From assembly GCF_004217145.1 (NCBI RefSeq), contig NZ_SHKR01000012.1:124001-188000 (forward strand): a DNA stretch of 64,000 nt. Direction: 5' to 3'. The DNA comes from Kribbella rubisoli (GTDB taxonomy: Bacteria > Actinomycetota > Actinomycetes > Propionibacteriales > Kribbellaceae). Within the stretch, counting starts at the first letter, position 1; each line of letters begins with the position of its first letter. Below the pieces are notes generated by a model. The model worked only from the letters and a program-made list of their open reading frames with translations, searched no databases and was not told the origin of the DNA. The position numbers and the translations under genes were made by a program. Shown here in pieces: positions 35,081 through 44,281 of this stretch.

Positions 35081-35536
35081 TTATTTACAGACAGACAATG
35101 TGGAGTTGGGGTCGAGGCAGGGATCGAAGGTGAAGATCACCAGGGTGCCGAGGACGACCACCACGAGCGCCGCCGTGATCAGCAGGGCCTTCAGCCAGAA
35201 CCGGGTCTGGTCCTTCTCGGCGTAGTCGTTGATGATCGTGCGCAGGCCGTTCGAGCCGTGCAGCATCGCCAGCCACAGCATCAGCAGGTCCCAGACCTGC
35301 CAGAGCGGGTTGGCCCACTTGCCGGCCACGAAGCCGAAGTCCAGCGCGGTGATGCCGCCGCCGAGCATCAGGTTCACGAACAGGTGCCCGAGCACGAGGA
35401 TGACGAGCGCGAGCCCGGACAGCCGCATGAACAGCCAGCTGTACAGCTCGAAGTTGGTCTGGCCGGAGCGGTTCCGGCCGCCGCCCTTCAGGTTGCGCGC
35501 GCGGGAACTGGACCGGGGAGCAGCGATCTCGCTCAT
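35081..35536 (-). CDS. sdhD: Succinate dehydrogenase membrane anchor subunit
   Basis: 151 residues with three membrane helices after a basic N terminus (APRSSSRARNLKGGGRNRSG). The likely haem-b or quinone-site region is WLAMLHGSNGLRTIINDY (near residue 88), which has the conserved His and the D-Y pair. Partner of SdhC. It starts 1 base after the sdhC stop. Confidence 0.93.
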   Translation of the reverse strand: MSEIAAPRSSSRARNLKGGGRNRSGQTNFELYSWLFMRLSGLALVILVLGHLFVNLMLGGGITALDFGFVAGKWANPLWQVWDLLMLWLAMLHGSNGLRTIINDYAEKDQTRFWLKALLITAALVVVVLGTLVIFTFDPCLDPNSTLSVCK

Positions 35537-35537
35537 C

Positions 35538-35915
35538 TCAGCCTCCGAACACGTGGGTCAGATGGCGGATGACGAAGGGCACGAACAGCACGACCCAGAC
35601 CACTCCGACGCCGATCATCAGCTGCCGCTGGTAGCGCGGGCCCTTGGCCCAGAAGTCGATCAGGATCAGCCGGATGCCGTTGAAGGCGTGGAACAGGATC
35701 GCGGCCACCAGCCCGACCTCGAGCAGGCCGACGATCGGGTTCTTGTAGGTGCCGATGACCTCGTTGTACGCGTGCGGCGAGACCCGGACCAGCGCGGTGT
35801 CCAGCACGTGCACCAGCAGGAAGAAGAAGATCCCGACACCGGTGATGCGGTGCGCGACCCATGACCACATGCCCTCCCGGCCGCGGTACAGCGTGCCGGC
35901 TGGTTTGCTGGGCAC
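35538..35915 (-). CDS. sdhC: Succinate dehydrogenase cytochrome b subunit
   Basis: 125 residues, three membrane helices. The N-terminal GREGMWSWVAHRITGVGIFFFLLVH motif is typical of SdhC, and FHAFNGIRLILIDF contains a probable haem-ligand His. GTG 35915 has GAGGAGGAT 5 bases upstream, a strong ribosome site; the longer frame upstream to 36074 has no similarity to SdhC and is non-coding. First gene of the operon; its promoter lies in 35916-36000. Confidence 0.93.
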   Translation of the reverse strand: MPSKPAGTLYRGREGMWSWVAHRITGVGIFFFLLVHVLDTALVRVSPHAYNEVIGTYKNPIVGLLEVGLVAAILFHAFNGIRLILIDFWAKGPRYQRQLMIGVGVVWVVLFVPFVIRHLTHVFGG

Positions 35916-36097
35916 CAGATCCTCCTCGTCGAGAATTCGGAATCGTCTTGATGCTAGACCCGCGTACTGCGGTGAAATGTCCTGACAGCTGTGACATCGA
36001 TCGCGATGGATGTGATCTCGGTCGCGTCGTAGCTTGACTTCAACCGAGCTTGAACACGTTGGCTGGCGGCACATCAGAACCGAAGGGGAGAACTACT

Positions 36098-36907
36098 GTG
36101 AGTTTCTGGATCTGTGCGACCTGTGCGGTCGAGCACTCCGAGCAGGTCGACGTGTGTGCGATCTGCGCCGACGAACGGCAGTGGGTGCCCGCCGACGGGC
36201 AGCACTGGACGACGCTGGAGGAGCTGGCCGGGACCGAGGTCACCATCGACGAGGTGGAGCCGAACCTGTACGGCGTGCGGTCGAAGCCACCGGTGGGGAT
36301 CGGTCAGCAGTCGATGCTGGTCGTCACCGACGAGGGCAACCTGCTCTGGGACCCGATCGGGTACCTCGACGACGACGCCGTACGCCGGGTCCGCGAGCTG
36401 GGCGACGTGGTCGGGATCATCGCCAGCCACCCGCACATGTACGGCGTCCAGGTCGAGTGGAGCCACCGCCTCGGCGACGTACCCGTGTATGTCTCGGAGG
36501 CCGACAAGGAGTGGGTCGCCCGCCAGGACCCGGTTATCCGGACCTGGTCGGGCAAGCTGACACCGCTACCCGGAGTGACCGTTCTCCAACCAGGCGGTCA
36601 TTTCCCGGGCAGCGCGGTCGTGCACTGGCAGAACGGTGCCGAGGGCAAGGGTGTGATCCTGTCCGGCGACACGATCTTCGCGAACCCCGACCGTACGTCG
36701 GTGAGCTTCATGCGCAGCTACCCGAACCGCATCCCGCTGTCCGGCGCGGTCGTCGACCGGGTCGCCCGCTCCCTCGACCCCTACGAGTACGACCGCTTGT
36801 ACAACAACTTCGGCGCCTCCATCCCGGTCGACGCCAAAGCCGTCGTACGCCGCTCCGCCGACCGGCACGCGGCCTGGGTCCGGGGCGACTACGACCACCT
36901 GACGTGA
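36098..36907 (+). CDS. Zinc-ribbon plus metallo-beta-lactamase fold protein
   Basis: 269 residues. The N terminus carries two CxxC pairs (WICATC and DVCAIC, residues about 4-22) that form a rubredoxin-like zinc ribbon. A metallo-beta-lactamase-like domain follows, with ASHPHMYG (H-x-H-like, near residue 125), GGHFPGSAVVHW (metal His, near 184) and ILSGDTIF (Asp, near 205). The usual HxHxDH is altered after HPH, so metal loading may differ. GTG 36098 has GGGGAG 7 bases upstream. It is divergent from sdhC and read into a 92-base palindrome. Substrate unknown. Confidence 0.82.
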   Translation: MSFWICATCAVEHSEQVDVCAICADERQWVPADGQHWTTLEELAGTEVTIDEVEPNLYGVRSKPPVGIGQQSMLVVTDEGNLLWDPIGYLDDDAVRRVRELGDVVGIIASHPHMYGVQVEWSHRLGDVPVYVSEADKEWVARQDPVIRTWSGKLTPLPGVTVLQPGGHFPGSAVVHWQNGAEGKGVILSGDTIFANPDRTSVSFMRSYPNRIPLSGAVVDRVARSLDPYEYDRLYNNFGASIPVDAKAVVRRSADRHAAWVRGDYDHLT

Positions 36908-36917
36908 TGCGCCGCCG

Positions 36918-37009
36918 CTAACGACAGGAGGTAGTCGGTCTCTGAGCCGAGCCGCACGCTCAGCCCGGCCGTCGAGGGCGCCGGAATCGGCACTACCTCC
37001 TGTCGTTAG
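36918..37009. repeat. 92-base element with 18-base perfect terminal inverted repeats
   Basis: CTAACGACAGGAGGTAGT (36918-36935) and its exact complement (36992-37009) flank a 56-base core with smaller hairpins (e.g. CGG-CCG pairs). It fills the convergent gap between the MBL gene (stop 36907) and the glycosyltransferase gene, whose TAA (37008-37006) lies inside the right repeat. It can serve as a two-way terminator, but the perfect ends and defined boundaries also look like a small mobile palindrome. Confidence 0.65.
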
Positions 37010-38235
37010 GCCGCGAGACGGGCCTGGGTGAGGCGGGTATGCAGGGTGAGCATCCGATCCACGCAGGATTGCCAGTTGTAGAGCTCGGCGCGGTGGCGGG
37101 CGGCGGCTCTGCGGTTGGGGAGTTTGGCCAGCGCCAGGACCGCGTCGGCCAGGGCGGAGGGGTTGGCGGCCTCCCAGCGGCCGCAGGTTTCGTCGACGAG
37201 TTCGCGGGCGCCGCCGGTGTTGGCGGTGACGACCGGGGTGCCGGCGGCGAGGGCCTCCAGGACAGCCAGGCCGAAGGTTTCGCCGGGGCAGACGGACAGT
37301 GCGATGTCGGCCTCGGCGAGATGCCTGGCGAGGGTCTGGCGGCCGTCGACGTACCCGTGGAAGGTGATCGGCGCGTCGCCGGCGATCTCGATCAGCTCGT
37401 CGAGGTGCGGGCCGGTGCCGTAGACGTCCATCTGCAGCTTCACGCCGCGGCGGTGCAGCTCGACCGCGGTGGCGACCGCGAGGTGCGGGCTCTTCTCCCG
37501 TGACAGGCGGCCGGCGTGGACCAGCTTGAGTACGCCGTCGTCGACCGGCTCGGCCCGTGACGGGTGGAAGGTTTCCAGGTCGACCCCGAGCGGGATCCGG
37601 ACCAGCGGGGTTGTCACCTCGTCGAACTCCGCGGCCGCGTAGCGGGACGTGACCACCACCGCGTCGTAGGTGCGGCTGAGGATCCGGTAGAGCGCGGCGA
37701 CGGTCGCGACCACGTGGAGCTGGCTGGCCTTCACGCCCTCGGCCCGGCGTTGGACGCTCTCACCGGTCCAGCGGCTCGTGCGCTGGCTGACTTCGCCGAG
37801 CATCCGGCCGGGACGCAGTACGTCGTGGCCACCGAGCTGACCCGGGCGGGCCGAACCCAGCGCCAGCATCGCGTCCAGACGCTCGTGGCTGAACAGGATC
37901 GTGCCGATGTCGTTGCGGCGGGCCCAGCGCGCGACCGGAAGCAGCGTCGACTTGTCCGAGATCTCGACCGTGGTCGGCCCGAACTTCTTCAGTACGTCGA
38001 TCACGTTCCACGGGTTGGTGATGAGTCGGTACCCGCCGCTCACCTTCGGCGCCTTCACCCGGACCACCGTGCCGAACTCGGTCTCGGTCACCTCGTCGCG
38101 TTCGCCCGGTGTGATCACGATCCGCTCGGCGCCGGCCTCGACGTACCCCCGGCCGATCTGCTCGATCGCGGTCCGCATGCCACCGGACGTCGGCCCGACG
38201 AAGTTCGCCAGCTGGGCGATCCGCAGCCCCGTCAC
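37006..38235 (-). CDS. GT4-family glycosyltransferase
   Basis: 409 residues of GT-B fold. The N-terminal acceptor domain starts LRIAQLANFVGPTSGGMRTAIEQIGRGY. The C-terminal nucleotide-sugar domain has LVHAGRLSREKSPHLAVATA (near residue 245) and the family E-x7-E in GETFGLAVLEALAAGTPVV. The stop codon TAA is inside the palindrome at 36992-37009. It overlaps the upstream glycosyltransferase gene by 4 bases (GTGA, 38232-38235), so the two are co-translated. Likely mannose or glucose transfer to a cell-envelope lipid; the acceptor is unknown. Confidence 0.9.
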   Translation of the reverse strand: MTGLRIAQLANFVGPTSGGMRTAIEQIGRGYVEAGAERIVITPGERDEVTETEFGTVVRVKAPKVSGGYRLITNPWNVIDVLKKFGPTTVEISDKSTLLPVARWARRNDIGTILFSHERLDAMLALGSARPGQLGGHDVLRPGRMLGEVSQRTSRWTGESVQRRAEGVKASQLHVVATVAALYRILSRTYDAVVVTSRYAAAEFDEVTTPLVRIPLGVDLETFHPSRAEPVDDGVLKLVHAGRLSREKSPHLAVATAVELHRRGVKLQMDVYGTGPHLDELIEIAGDAPITFHGYVDGRQTLARHLAEADIALSVCPGETFGLAVLEALAAGTPVVTANTGGARELVDETCGRWEAANPSALADAVLALAKLPNRRAAARHRAELYNWQSCVDRMLTLHTRLTQARLAA

Positions 38236-39374
38236 GCGACCCGCCGGATCGCCGCTGCCTCACGCAGTACGTCGGCGTAGTGGCGGTCGACCAGGTCGTC
38301 GACCACCGCCGGCCAGGTCCGGGACTGCACCCGCTGCAGGCCACTCGCCGCCATCCGGCTGCGTGCGGAGGGGTGGTCGAGCATGATCTTCACCTGGTCG
38401 CGCAGCGAGCCGGCCTTGCCCGGCTCGAACAGCAGGCCGTTCTCGCCGGGGCGGATCAGGTCGAGCGGGCCGCCCGCGGCCGGGCCGACGGTGGCGACGC
38501 CGGAGGCCTGCGCCTCCTGGATCGTCTGGCAGAACGTCTCGTGCTCGCCGGTGTGGACGAACACGTCCAGCCCGGCGAAGATCGAGGCCAGGTCGGCACC
38601 GCGGCGCATCCCGAGGAAGGTTGCCGTCGGCAACGCGTTCTCCAGCGAGGCGCGGTCCGGCCCGTCGCCGACAATGACGATCCGGCAGTCCAGCTCGGTC
38701 AGCTCGGCAAGCCGGCGGACCTTCTTCTCCGCGGCCAGCCGGCCGACGTACCCGACGATCGGCTTGCCGTCCGGTGAGATCTCCCGGCGCCACTGCTCGC
38801 TGCGGTTCGTGGGGTCGAAGAGGTCGAGGTTCACGCCACGGCCCCACAGATGCACCCGCGGTACGCCGCGCTGCACCAGCGCGTCGACGGCCGAGGACGA
38901 GGGGGCGAGGGTGCGGTCGGCGCGCGAGTGCGTCCGTCGTACCCAGCGCCAGATGCCGCGGTCGGCGGCGGCGTACCAGGGGTACTGGCGGGCGAAGCCG
39001 GCAATATCGGTCTGGAAGATCGCGACCGTCGGCAGCCCGAGCTTGCGGGCCGCGCGCAGACCGTACGCGCCGATGATGAACGGTGAGGCGAGGTGCACGA
39101 GGTCCGGCTTGAAGTCGGCCATCGCCCGCTCGATCGACGGATCCGGCAGGCCGACCGGGTACTCCTTGTAGCCGGGCGTCCGGAAGCTGCGGGCGCGGAT
39201 CACCGGTACGTCGCCGTACGCGTCCGGCCCCGGTCCGGGGGCGATGATCAGCAGTGCGTGCCCACGGGCGCGCAGCCGGTCGGCGACGTGGCGAGCCGTG
39301 TTCGCCACGCCATTGATCTGCGGCAGGAAGGTCTCGGCCACCATCACGATTCGCACACTTCGAAGGTTCCTCAC
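38232..39374 (-). CDS. GT4-family glycosyltransferase, MgtA-like alpha-mannosyltransferase
   Basis: 380 residues. VRIVMVAETFLPQINGVANTARHVADRLRARGH at the start and the C-terminal GYVGRLAAEKKVRRLAEL plus GEHETFCQTIQEAQASGVATVGP (E-x7-E) resemble the GDP-mannose-dependent MgtA family of actinobacteria. These act at the inner face of the membrane on glycolipids. GTG 39374 opens the longest frame; GTG 39356 (MRIVMVAE) with GAGGAA upstream is an alternative. First gene of a two-gene operon. Confidence 0.88.
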   Translation of the reverse strand: MRNLRSVRIVMVAETFLPQINGVANTARHVADRLRARGHALLIIAPGPGPDAYGDVPVIRARSFRTPGYKEYPVGLPDPSIERAMADFKPDLVHLASPFIIGAYGLRAARKLGLPTVAIFQTDIAGFARQYPWYAAADRGIWRWVRRTHSRADRTLAPSSSAVDALVQRGVPRVHLWGRGVNLDLFDPTNRSEQWRREISPDGKPIVGYVGRLAAEKKVRRLAELTELDCRIVIVGDGPDRASLENALPTATFLGMRRGADLASIFAGLDVFVHTGEHETFCQTIQEAQASGVATVGPAAGGPLDLIRPGENGLLFEPGKAGSLRDQVKIMLDHPSARSRMAASGLQRVQSRTWPAVVDDLVDRHYADVLREAAAIRRVA

Positions 39375-39414
39375 CGTGCATGAACCCTGGGCGACGCTCT
39401 CGTGACACGGCGTC

Positions 39415-39472
39415 GATGCCCTGTCGACAGCTGTAGGGATTTGAAGTGTCCTTCAGGTGTCGACAGGGCATC
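39415..39472. terminator. Long hairpin after the M14 carboxypeptidase gene
   Basis: A perfect 15-base inverted repeat (GATGCCCTGTCGACA, 39415-39429, complement at 39458-39472) with partly paired interior, starting right beside the carboxypeptidase stop (39478). It separates that gene from the glycosyltransferase operon read in the same direction, so it should stop read-through. No T-run. Confidence 0.6.
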
Positions 39473-39477
39473 CCCAG

Positions 39478-42400
39478 TTACGGGGTGGTGAACAAGTGAG
39501 TCATCGACCGGCGGACCAGATCGGTGCGCATCGCCTGCGTGGTCAGGCCTTCGGCGCCGAAGCCGAGGTACACCGTGTCCGGTGTGGCCACCCCGGCGCC
39601 CTCGTCGAAGGCGGTCGTGGTCCGGATCCAGTCGGTCGGGTTCGCCGGCGAGCCCGTCGGCGCACCAGGTACCGCCCAACCGCCGAGATCGGTCTCGAAG
39701 GACGTTTGCTCGGTGGCCCCGTCCCGTGTGATCGAGACGTCGTCGACGAAGGCCCCGAGGCCCTGCGTCGACCAGTCACTGACGTAGGTGATCGACAGCT
39801 CGACCTGCTTCCCGGCGTACGGCGTGAGGTCGATCTTCCAGTCCTGCCAGCCCCCGCTGGACCCGGACGCCGCGTGCCAGGCACCGGTCGTGCCGGTCGG
39901 TGAGCAGTCCGCACCCTGGTAGTGCGCCAGGAACGGATGCAGCTGCACCACACCGGCCGGACAGCTCTGGCCGGTGTCCTGCGAGGTATGGCCGTTCATG
40001 TCCGGCAGCGTGGTCCAGTCGTTCTGGCCGACGGTGTGCGCCTCGACCATCACGAAGTCCCAGTCCGCCTCGGTGTCGAAGGAGAACTTGAACGACATCG
40101 ATCCGCTCGAGATCCCGCTCAGGTCAACCGTCCGGCTGAGCCGCTTGTAGCTCATGTCGGCCTGCCGGCTGTACACGTACTGCGAACCGGTGAACGGCTC
40201 GAACGGCGCCCCGCCGGGCCGGTTCCACTTCAGCGGTGCCGAGCTCGCGAACTGCGGGAACTGGGCCTTGGGCAACACGCTCGAGGTCAGCACGAAGGCG
40301 TTCGTGTGGTCCTGGTTGCCGGCCGAGTCGCCGCCGTTGAGCGTCCCGGTGAACCCGTTGAAGGCACCGGCGGTGCCACGGATCGGAACCGGCGCGCCGT
40401 TGCTGTCGCTGCCGCTGTTGTCGACGAGCGTGTAGGCGCCCAGCCAGTACTGCTCGAAGTCGTTGAGCAGCGGCAGGCACGGGTACGCACGCGCCGTGCA
40501 CTCACCCTGTTGCTCCTGGAACGGGTTGTAGTAGTACGCCCCGTCCCCGTTGCTCGCGTAGCCGGCGTACTTGCCGGTGTAGAGCAACTTGCCGCCCTCG
40601 TTGAGGTAGTCGCGGACCGACAGCTCCAGATCGAGGGCGAGTTCGGCCGCTGTGCCGGCCGGTTGCCCGACCTTCCGGGTGATGATGTCGTCGCCGGTCT
40701 CCCAGACCACGGCCTTGTAGTGCGACAGCACGCCCAGCGGGTGCGGTGCGGTCCGGTTGTTCGCGTCGACGTCGTACACGTCGGAGGTGATCCCGGACGC
40801 GGCGAGTGTGGCGGCGTAGTTGCTCGCGTACTTCGCCGTGGTGACGCCCTGCGCCGGGCTCGCGCCGGTGACGTCCTCGGCGGCCAGGATCAGTACCTGT
40901 CCGCCGATGTCGGTGGCGACGTGGTAGGTGAAGTGCTCGCCGGCGACGTTGCCCGTCCCCGGTTTGTTGCCAGTGAACCACACCTCGACCGAGTCACCGG
41001 GTTTGGTACGACGCACCGTGCCGCGGAGCTCGGCGTAGTACCGGTTGTTGGTGTCGCCGTACCGTTCGCCGCCCTTCCACTCCGAGACCTTGTCGGACAC
41101 CGTGCGGCCGCCGTTGACGCGGTAGTTGATCCGCAGGTTCTTCAAGGCCCGCTTCGCGATCACCGCCACCGGCTGGGTGGTGCCGTAGGAGACCGTGAAC
41201 GGGTCCGCGACCAGATCGGCGGCCTTCCTGCCGACCACCGAGACCGGGTCGTCGGGGTCCTTGGCGGACTTGGCGACGGACAGCGCGAACGGGATGTTCT
41301 TGGTGAACTCGGCCTGGATGAGGCCTTCGTCGTCCGGGAAGCTGAAGACGCTGACGCAGTCCTCCGGCCGCCACTGGTCGTTGGGGTCGACGGCGGACGC
41401 GGTCTGGCAGGTCGACATCTCCGGCGTGAACGCCATCGTGCCGTACCTGTTCGCCGCATGGTCGTCGGTCTCACCATTGGTGGTGTAGAGCTCGGCCGAG
41501 ATGTCCGGGTCATAGCCCGGTACTGCGGGGTTCGCGTCGTCGCCGGCCATTGCCTCGGAGATCACGTCGTCCGGGGACGGTGTGCTCACCTGCCAGCCGA
41601 CGCCGTACAGCAGCAGCTGCGCAGCGGAGTGGTAGTTGACCAGCTCGGTGAATTTGACCTTGCGGAACAGCTGGTCGAGGGCCTTCGTCTCCGGCTCGGA
41701 GGCCGGGGCCGGTCCGCGGTACGTGTCGCTGCTCGGGTCGGGCGACGAACCCTCGTTGTCGTAACCCCACTTGGTCGGCAGGTTGCGGTTCAGGTCGACC
41801 CCGTCGCCGGGCGCGATGAGCCCGTCGCCGTTGTTGTCGCGCAGGTTCTTGCGCCACAACCGGTCGCCGGTGAACGTGTAGTCGTAGCCGTCGGGGTTGG
41901 CCACCGGCAGGAACCACAGCTCGGTCGTATTGACCAGCTTGGTGATGTCGGCGTTGTGGCCGTAGCCGTCGATCACGTAGTGCATCAGCCGGCGCACCAT
42001 CTCCGGGGTGATCCACTCGCGGGCGTGCTGGGTGCCGGAGTACAGCACCGAAGGCTTGGCGCCGTCGGGCAGCAGGCGGGCGCCCAGGCTCACCTTGACG
42101 GCGACGATCGGCTTGCCCTGGACCGTCGTACCGATGGTGACCAGCTTGGCCAGCAAAGGATGCGCGGCTGCTGTCTGGGTCAGCTCCTCAGCGAGGCCTC
42201 CGGGCCCGCTGTACGGGCGGAATACGGTCGGGCCGGCCGCGGCGAGCCTGGCGGCCTCGTCGGAGGCTGCGTGGCCCTTGACCTGCTTGACCTTCAGATC
42301 GACGCCGTCGGAGCGGAGCTTGGCCGCCTGCCGCTCGGACATCACGACCTCGACCTTGACCTTCCCGTCGGCTGTCTGGCCGGTGGCCAGGTCCGAGCGG

Positions 42401-42567
42401 TCCACCCCGGTGTCGACGACCTTCTGCAACTGTTGCGCGCTGAGGTCTCCGACGTACACCTCGAGGCCGTCACCTCCTTGGCCCGGTACTGCGGTGGCAG
42501 CCTGTCCAGCGGCCAATGCGCTCGCTACGACAGCCAGTACTGCGATCAGAGCAGAAGTTCTTCGCAT
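39478..42567 (-). CDS. Large secreted M14 zinc carboxypeptidase
   Basis: 1029 residues with a Sec signal peptide (residues 1-26). After a propeptide-like section (30-110) comes the M14 domain (about 112-440): zinc ligands His181 and Glu184 in HAREW, His313 in NYHSAAQ, and catalytic Glu383 in FTPEMS. The remaining 580 residues are a long C-terminal extension with a Ser/Gly-rich MAM-like or immune-inhibitor-A-like stretch ([36 protein letters not shown]). An extracellular peptidase for nutrient scavenging. ATG 42567 has GGAGGGG 5 bases upstream; the longer frame to 42624 adds only a basic leader. Confidence 0.92.
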   Translation of the reverse strand: MRRTSALIAVLAVVASALAAGQAATAVPGQGGDGLEVYVGDLSAQQLQKVVDTGVDRSDLATGQTADGKVKVEVVMSERQAAKLRSDGVDLKVKQVKGHAASDEAARLAAAGPTVFRPYSGPGGLAEELTQTAAAHPLLAKLVTIGTTVQGKPIVAVKVSLGARLLPDGAKPSVLYSGTQHAREWITPEMVRRLMHYVIDGYGHNADITKLVNTTELWFLPVANPDGYDYTFTGDRLWRKNLRDNNGDGLIAPGDGVDLNRNLPTKWGYDNEGSSPDPSSDTYRGPAPASEPETKALDQLFRKVKFTELVNYHSAAQLLLYGVGWQVSTPSPDDVISEAMAGDDANPAVPGYDPDISAELYTTNGETDDHAANRYGTMAFTPEMSTCQTASAVDPNDQWRPEDCVSVFSFPDDEGLIQAEFTKNIPFALSVAKSAKDPDDPVSVVGRKAADLVADPFTVSYGTTQPVAVIAKRALKNLRINYRVNGGRTVSDKVSEWKGGERYGDTNNRYYAELRGTVRRTKPGDSVEVWFTGNKPGTGNVAGEHFTYHVATDIGGQVLILAAEDVTGASPAQGVTTAKYASNYAATLAASGITSDVYDVDANNRTAPHPLGVLSHYKAVVWETGDDIITRKVGQPAGTAAELALDLELSVRDYLNEGGKLLYTGKYAGYASNGDGAYYYNPFQEQQGECTARAYPCLPLLNDFEQYWLGAYTLVDNSGSDSNGAPVPIRGTAGAFNGFTGTLNGGDSAGNQDHTNAFVLTSSVLPKAQFPQFASSAPLKWNRPGGAPFEPFTGSQYVYSRQADMSYKRLSRTVDLSGISSGSMSFKFSFDTEADWDFVMVEAHTVGQNDWTTLPDMNGHTSQDTGQSCPAGVVQLHPFLAHYQGADCSPTGTTGAWHAASGSSGGWQDWKIDLTPYAGKQVELSITYVSDWSTQGLGAFVDDVSITRDGATEQTSFETDLGGWAVPGAPTGSPANPTDWIRTTTAFDEGAGVATPDTVYLGFGAEGLTTQAMRTDLVRRSMTHLFTTP

Positions 42568-42583
42568 GTCGCCCCTCCCCGGT

Positions 42584-42601
42584 CGACGGTGCATACCGTC
42601 G
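42584..42601. promoter_or_regulatory. Candidate operator upstream of the M14 carboxypeptidase gene
   Basis: CGACGGT-GCAT-ACCGTCG is a perfect 18-base palindrome 16 bases upstream of the carboxypeptidase ATG, within its leader, in the divergent gap with the acyl-CoA mutase gene. Confidence 0.45.
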
Positions 42602-42706
42602 CAGCGTCCTGTGAGCCACGTCACGAGTCAACAGCTGGGAGCGGGCGGGTCACCTGGCGTGCTCGGCGTCATACCAGTCAGGCGGTGGTTCGCCTACCTT
42701 TGGGGC

Positions 42707-44281
42707 ATGAGTCATCGCAGCGAGTCGGGGTTCGAGTTCGATCCGGTGTATGAACCGCTGGACGGGTTCGACCCGGCGGCGAAGCTGGGGGAGCCGGGGC
42801 AGTTCCCGTACACCCGGGGCGTGTACCCGACGATGTACACGCAGCGGCCGTGGACGATGCGGCAGTACGCCGGGTTCGGGACCGCGGCCGAGTCGAACCA
42901 GCGGTACCACCAGCTGATCGACCACGGGACCATGGGCCTGTCGGTCGCGTTCGACCTGCCGACGCAGATGGGCTACGACTCCGACGCCACGATCGCTTCT
43001 GGTGAGGTCGGGAAGGTCGGGGTGGCGATCGACTCGATCGACGACATGCGGGTGCTGTTCGACAAGATCCCGCTGGACCAGGTGTCGACGTCGATGACGA
43101 TCAACGCGCCCGGCTCGGTGCTGCTCCTGCTGTACCAGTTGGTGGCCGAGGAGCAGGGCGTGTCCGCGGACAAGCTCACCGGCACGATCCAGAACGACGT
43201 ACTGAAGGAGTACATCGCCCGCGGGACATACATCTACCCGCCGAAGGAGTCGCTGCGGCTGATCAGCGACATCTTTGCGTACTGCCAGGCGGAGCTGCCG
43301 CGGTGGAACACGATCTCGATCTCCGGCTATCACATGGCCGAGGCGGGGGCGACGCCTGCGCAGGAGATCGCGTTCACCTTGGCGAACGGGATCGAGTACG
43401 TCCGTGCCGCGGTCGCGTCAGGGCTGGACGTGGACGAGTTCGCGCCGCGGCTCTCGTTCTTCTTCGTCGCGCGGACGACGCTGCTGGAGGAGGTCGCGAA
43501 GTTCCGTGCTGCGCGGCGGATCTGGTCGCGGGTGATGCGGGATTCCTTCGGCGCCAAGAACCCCAAGTCCTTGATGCTGCGCTTCCACACCCAGACGGCC
43601 GGCGTACAGCTGACAGCGCAGCAGCCCGAGGTCAACCTCGTCCGCGTTGCGATCCAGGGGCTGGCCGCCGTACTGGGTGGCACGCAGTCGCTGCACACCA
43701 ACTCGTACGACGAAGCGATCGCGCTGCCGACCGAGAAGGCGGCCCGCCTCGCCCTGCGCACGCAGCAGGTCCTCGCGTACGAAACCGACATCACCGCCAC
43801 GGTCGACCCGTTCGCCGGCTCGTACGTCGTCGAGTCACTCACCGACGAGGTCGAGGCCGCCGCGGTGGAGCTGATGGACCAGGTCGAGGAGTACGGCGGG
43901 GCCGTCGCCGCGATCGAGAAGGGCTTCCAGAAGCAGGAGATCGAGCGCTCGGCCTACCAGATCGCCCAGGAAATCGACTCTGTCGAGCGCGTGGTCGTCG
44001 GCATGAACAAGTTCAAGATCGCGGAGGAGGAGCCGTACGAACCTCTCCGCGTAGACCCCACCATCGAGGCCCAGCAAACCGCCCGCCTCGCAGACCTCCG
44101 CGCCACCCGCGACCAGTCAGCCGTCGACGAAGCCCTGGCCGCCCTCAAGAAAGCTGCCCAAGGCAACGACAACTGCCTCTATCCCATGAAAGCGGCCCTC
44201 AAAGCCCGAGCCACCGTCGGCGAAGTCTGCGACACCCTCCGAGAAGTCTGGGGCACCTACGTCCCCGCCGACACCTTCTAG
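42707..44281 (+). CDS. Acyl-CoA mutase large subunit (methylmalonyl-CoA mutase family)
   Basis: 524 residues, only the TIM-barrel part of the family: [73 protein letters not shown] and [14 protein letters not shown]. It lacks the C-terminal B12-binding domain, so it must work with a separate small subunit, not found here. Closest in form to the second mutase of streptomycetes. Whether it uses methylmalonyl-, isobutyryl- or another acyl-CoA cannot be read from the motifs alone. The ATG has only a GGGG run close by. The stop overlaps the convergent GNAT gene as CTAG. Confidence 0.9.
   Translation: MSHRSESGFEFDPVYEPLDGFDPAAKLGEPGQFPYTRGVYPTMYTQRPWTMRQYAGFGTAAESNQRYHQLIDHGTMGLSVAFDLPTQMGYDSDATIASGEVGKVGVAIDSIDDMRVLFDKIPLDQVSTSMTINAPGSVLLLLYQLVAEEQGVSADKLTGTIQNDVLKEYIARGTYIYPPKESLRLISDIFAYCQAELPRWNTISISGYHMAEAGATPAQEIAFTLANGIEYVRAAVASGLDVDEFAPRLSFFFVARTTLLEEVAKFRAARRIWSRVMRDSFGAKNPKSLMLRFHTQTAGVQLTAQQPEVNLVRVAIQGLAAVLGGTQSLHTNSYDEAIALPTEKAARLALRTQQVLAYETDITATVDPFAGSYVVESLTDEVEAAAVELMDQVEEYGGAVAAIEKGFQKQEIERSAYQIAQEIDSVERVVVGMNKFKIAEEEPYEPLRVDPTIEAQQTARLADLRATRDQSAVDEALAALKKAAQGNDNCLYPMKAALKARATVGEVCDTLREVWGTYVPADTF

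Noticed and set aside
33434..35572. 712-codon open frame opposite sdhA and sdhD
   Set aside because: Shadow of the highly conserved SdhA; no domain is recognisable.
35916..36074. Longer SdhC starting at 36074
   Set aside because: The added 53 residues are Cys/His-rich without similarity to SdhC, and GTG 35915 has a strong ribosome site.
39922..42753. 943-codon open frame opposite the M14 carboxypeptidase gene
   Set aside because: Its composition is Arg/Val/Gly-rich with no family motifs; it mirrors a real gene with complete catalytic residues. A high-GC shadow.
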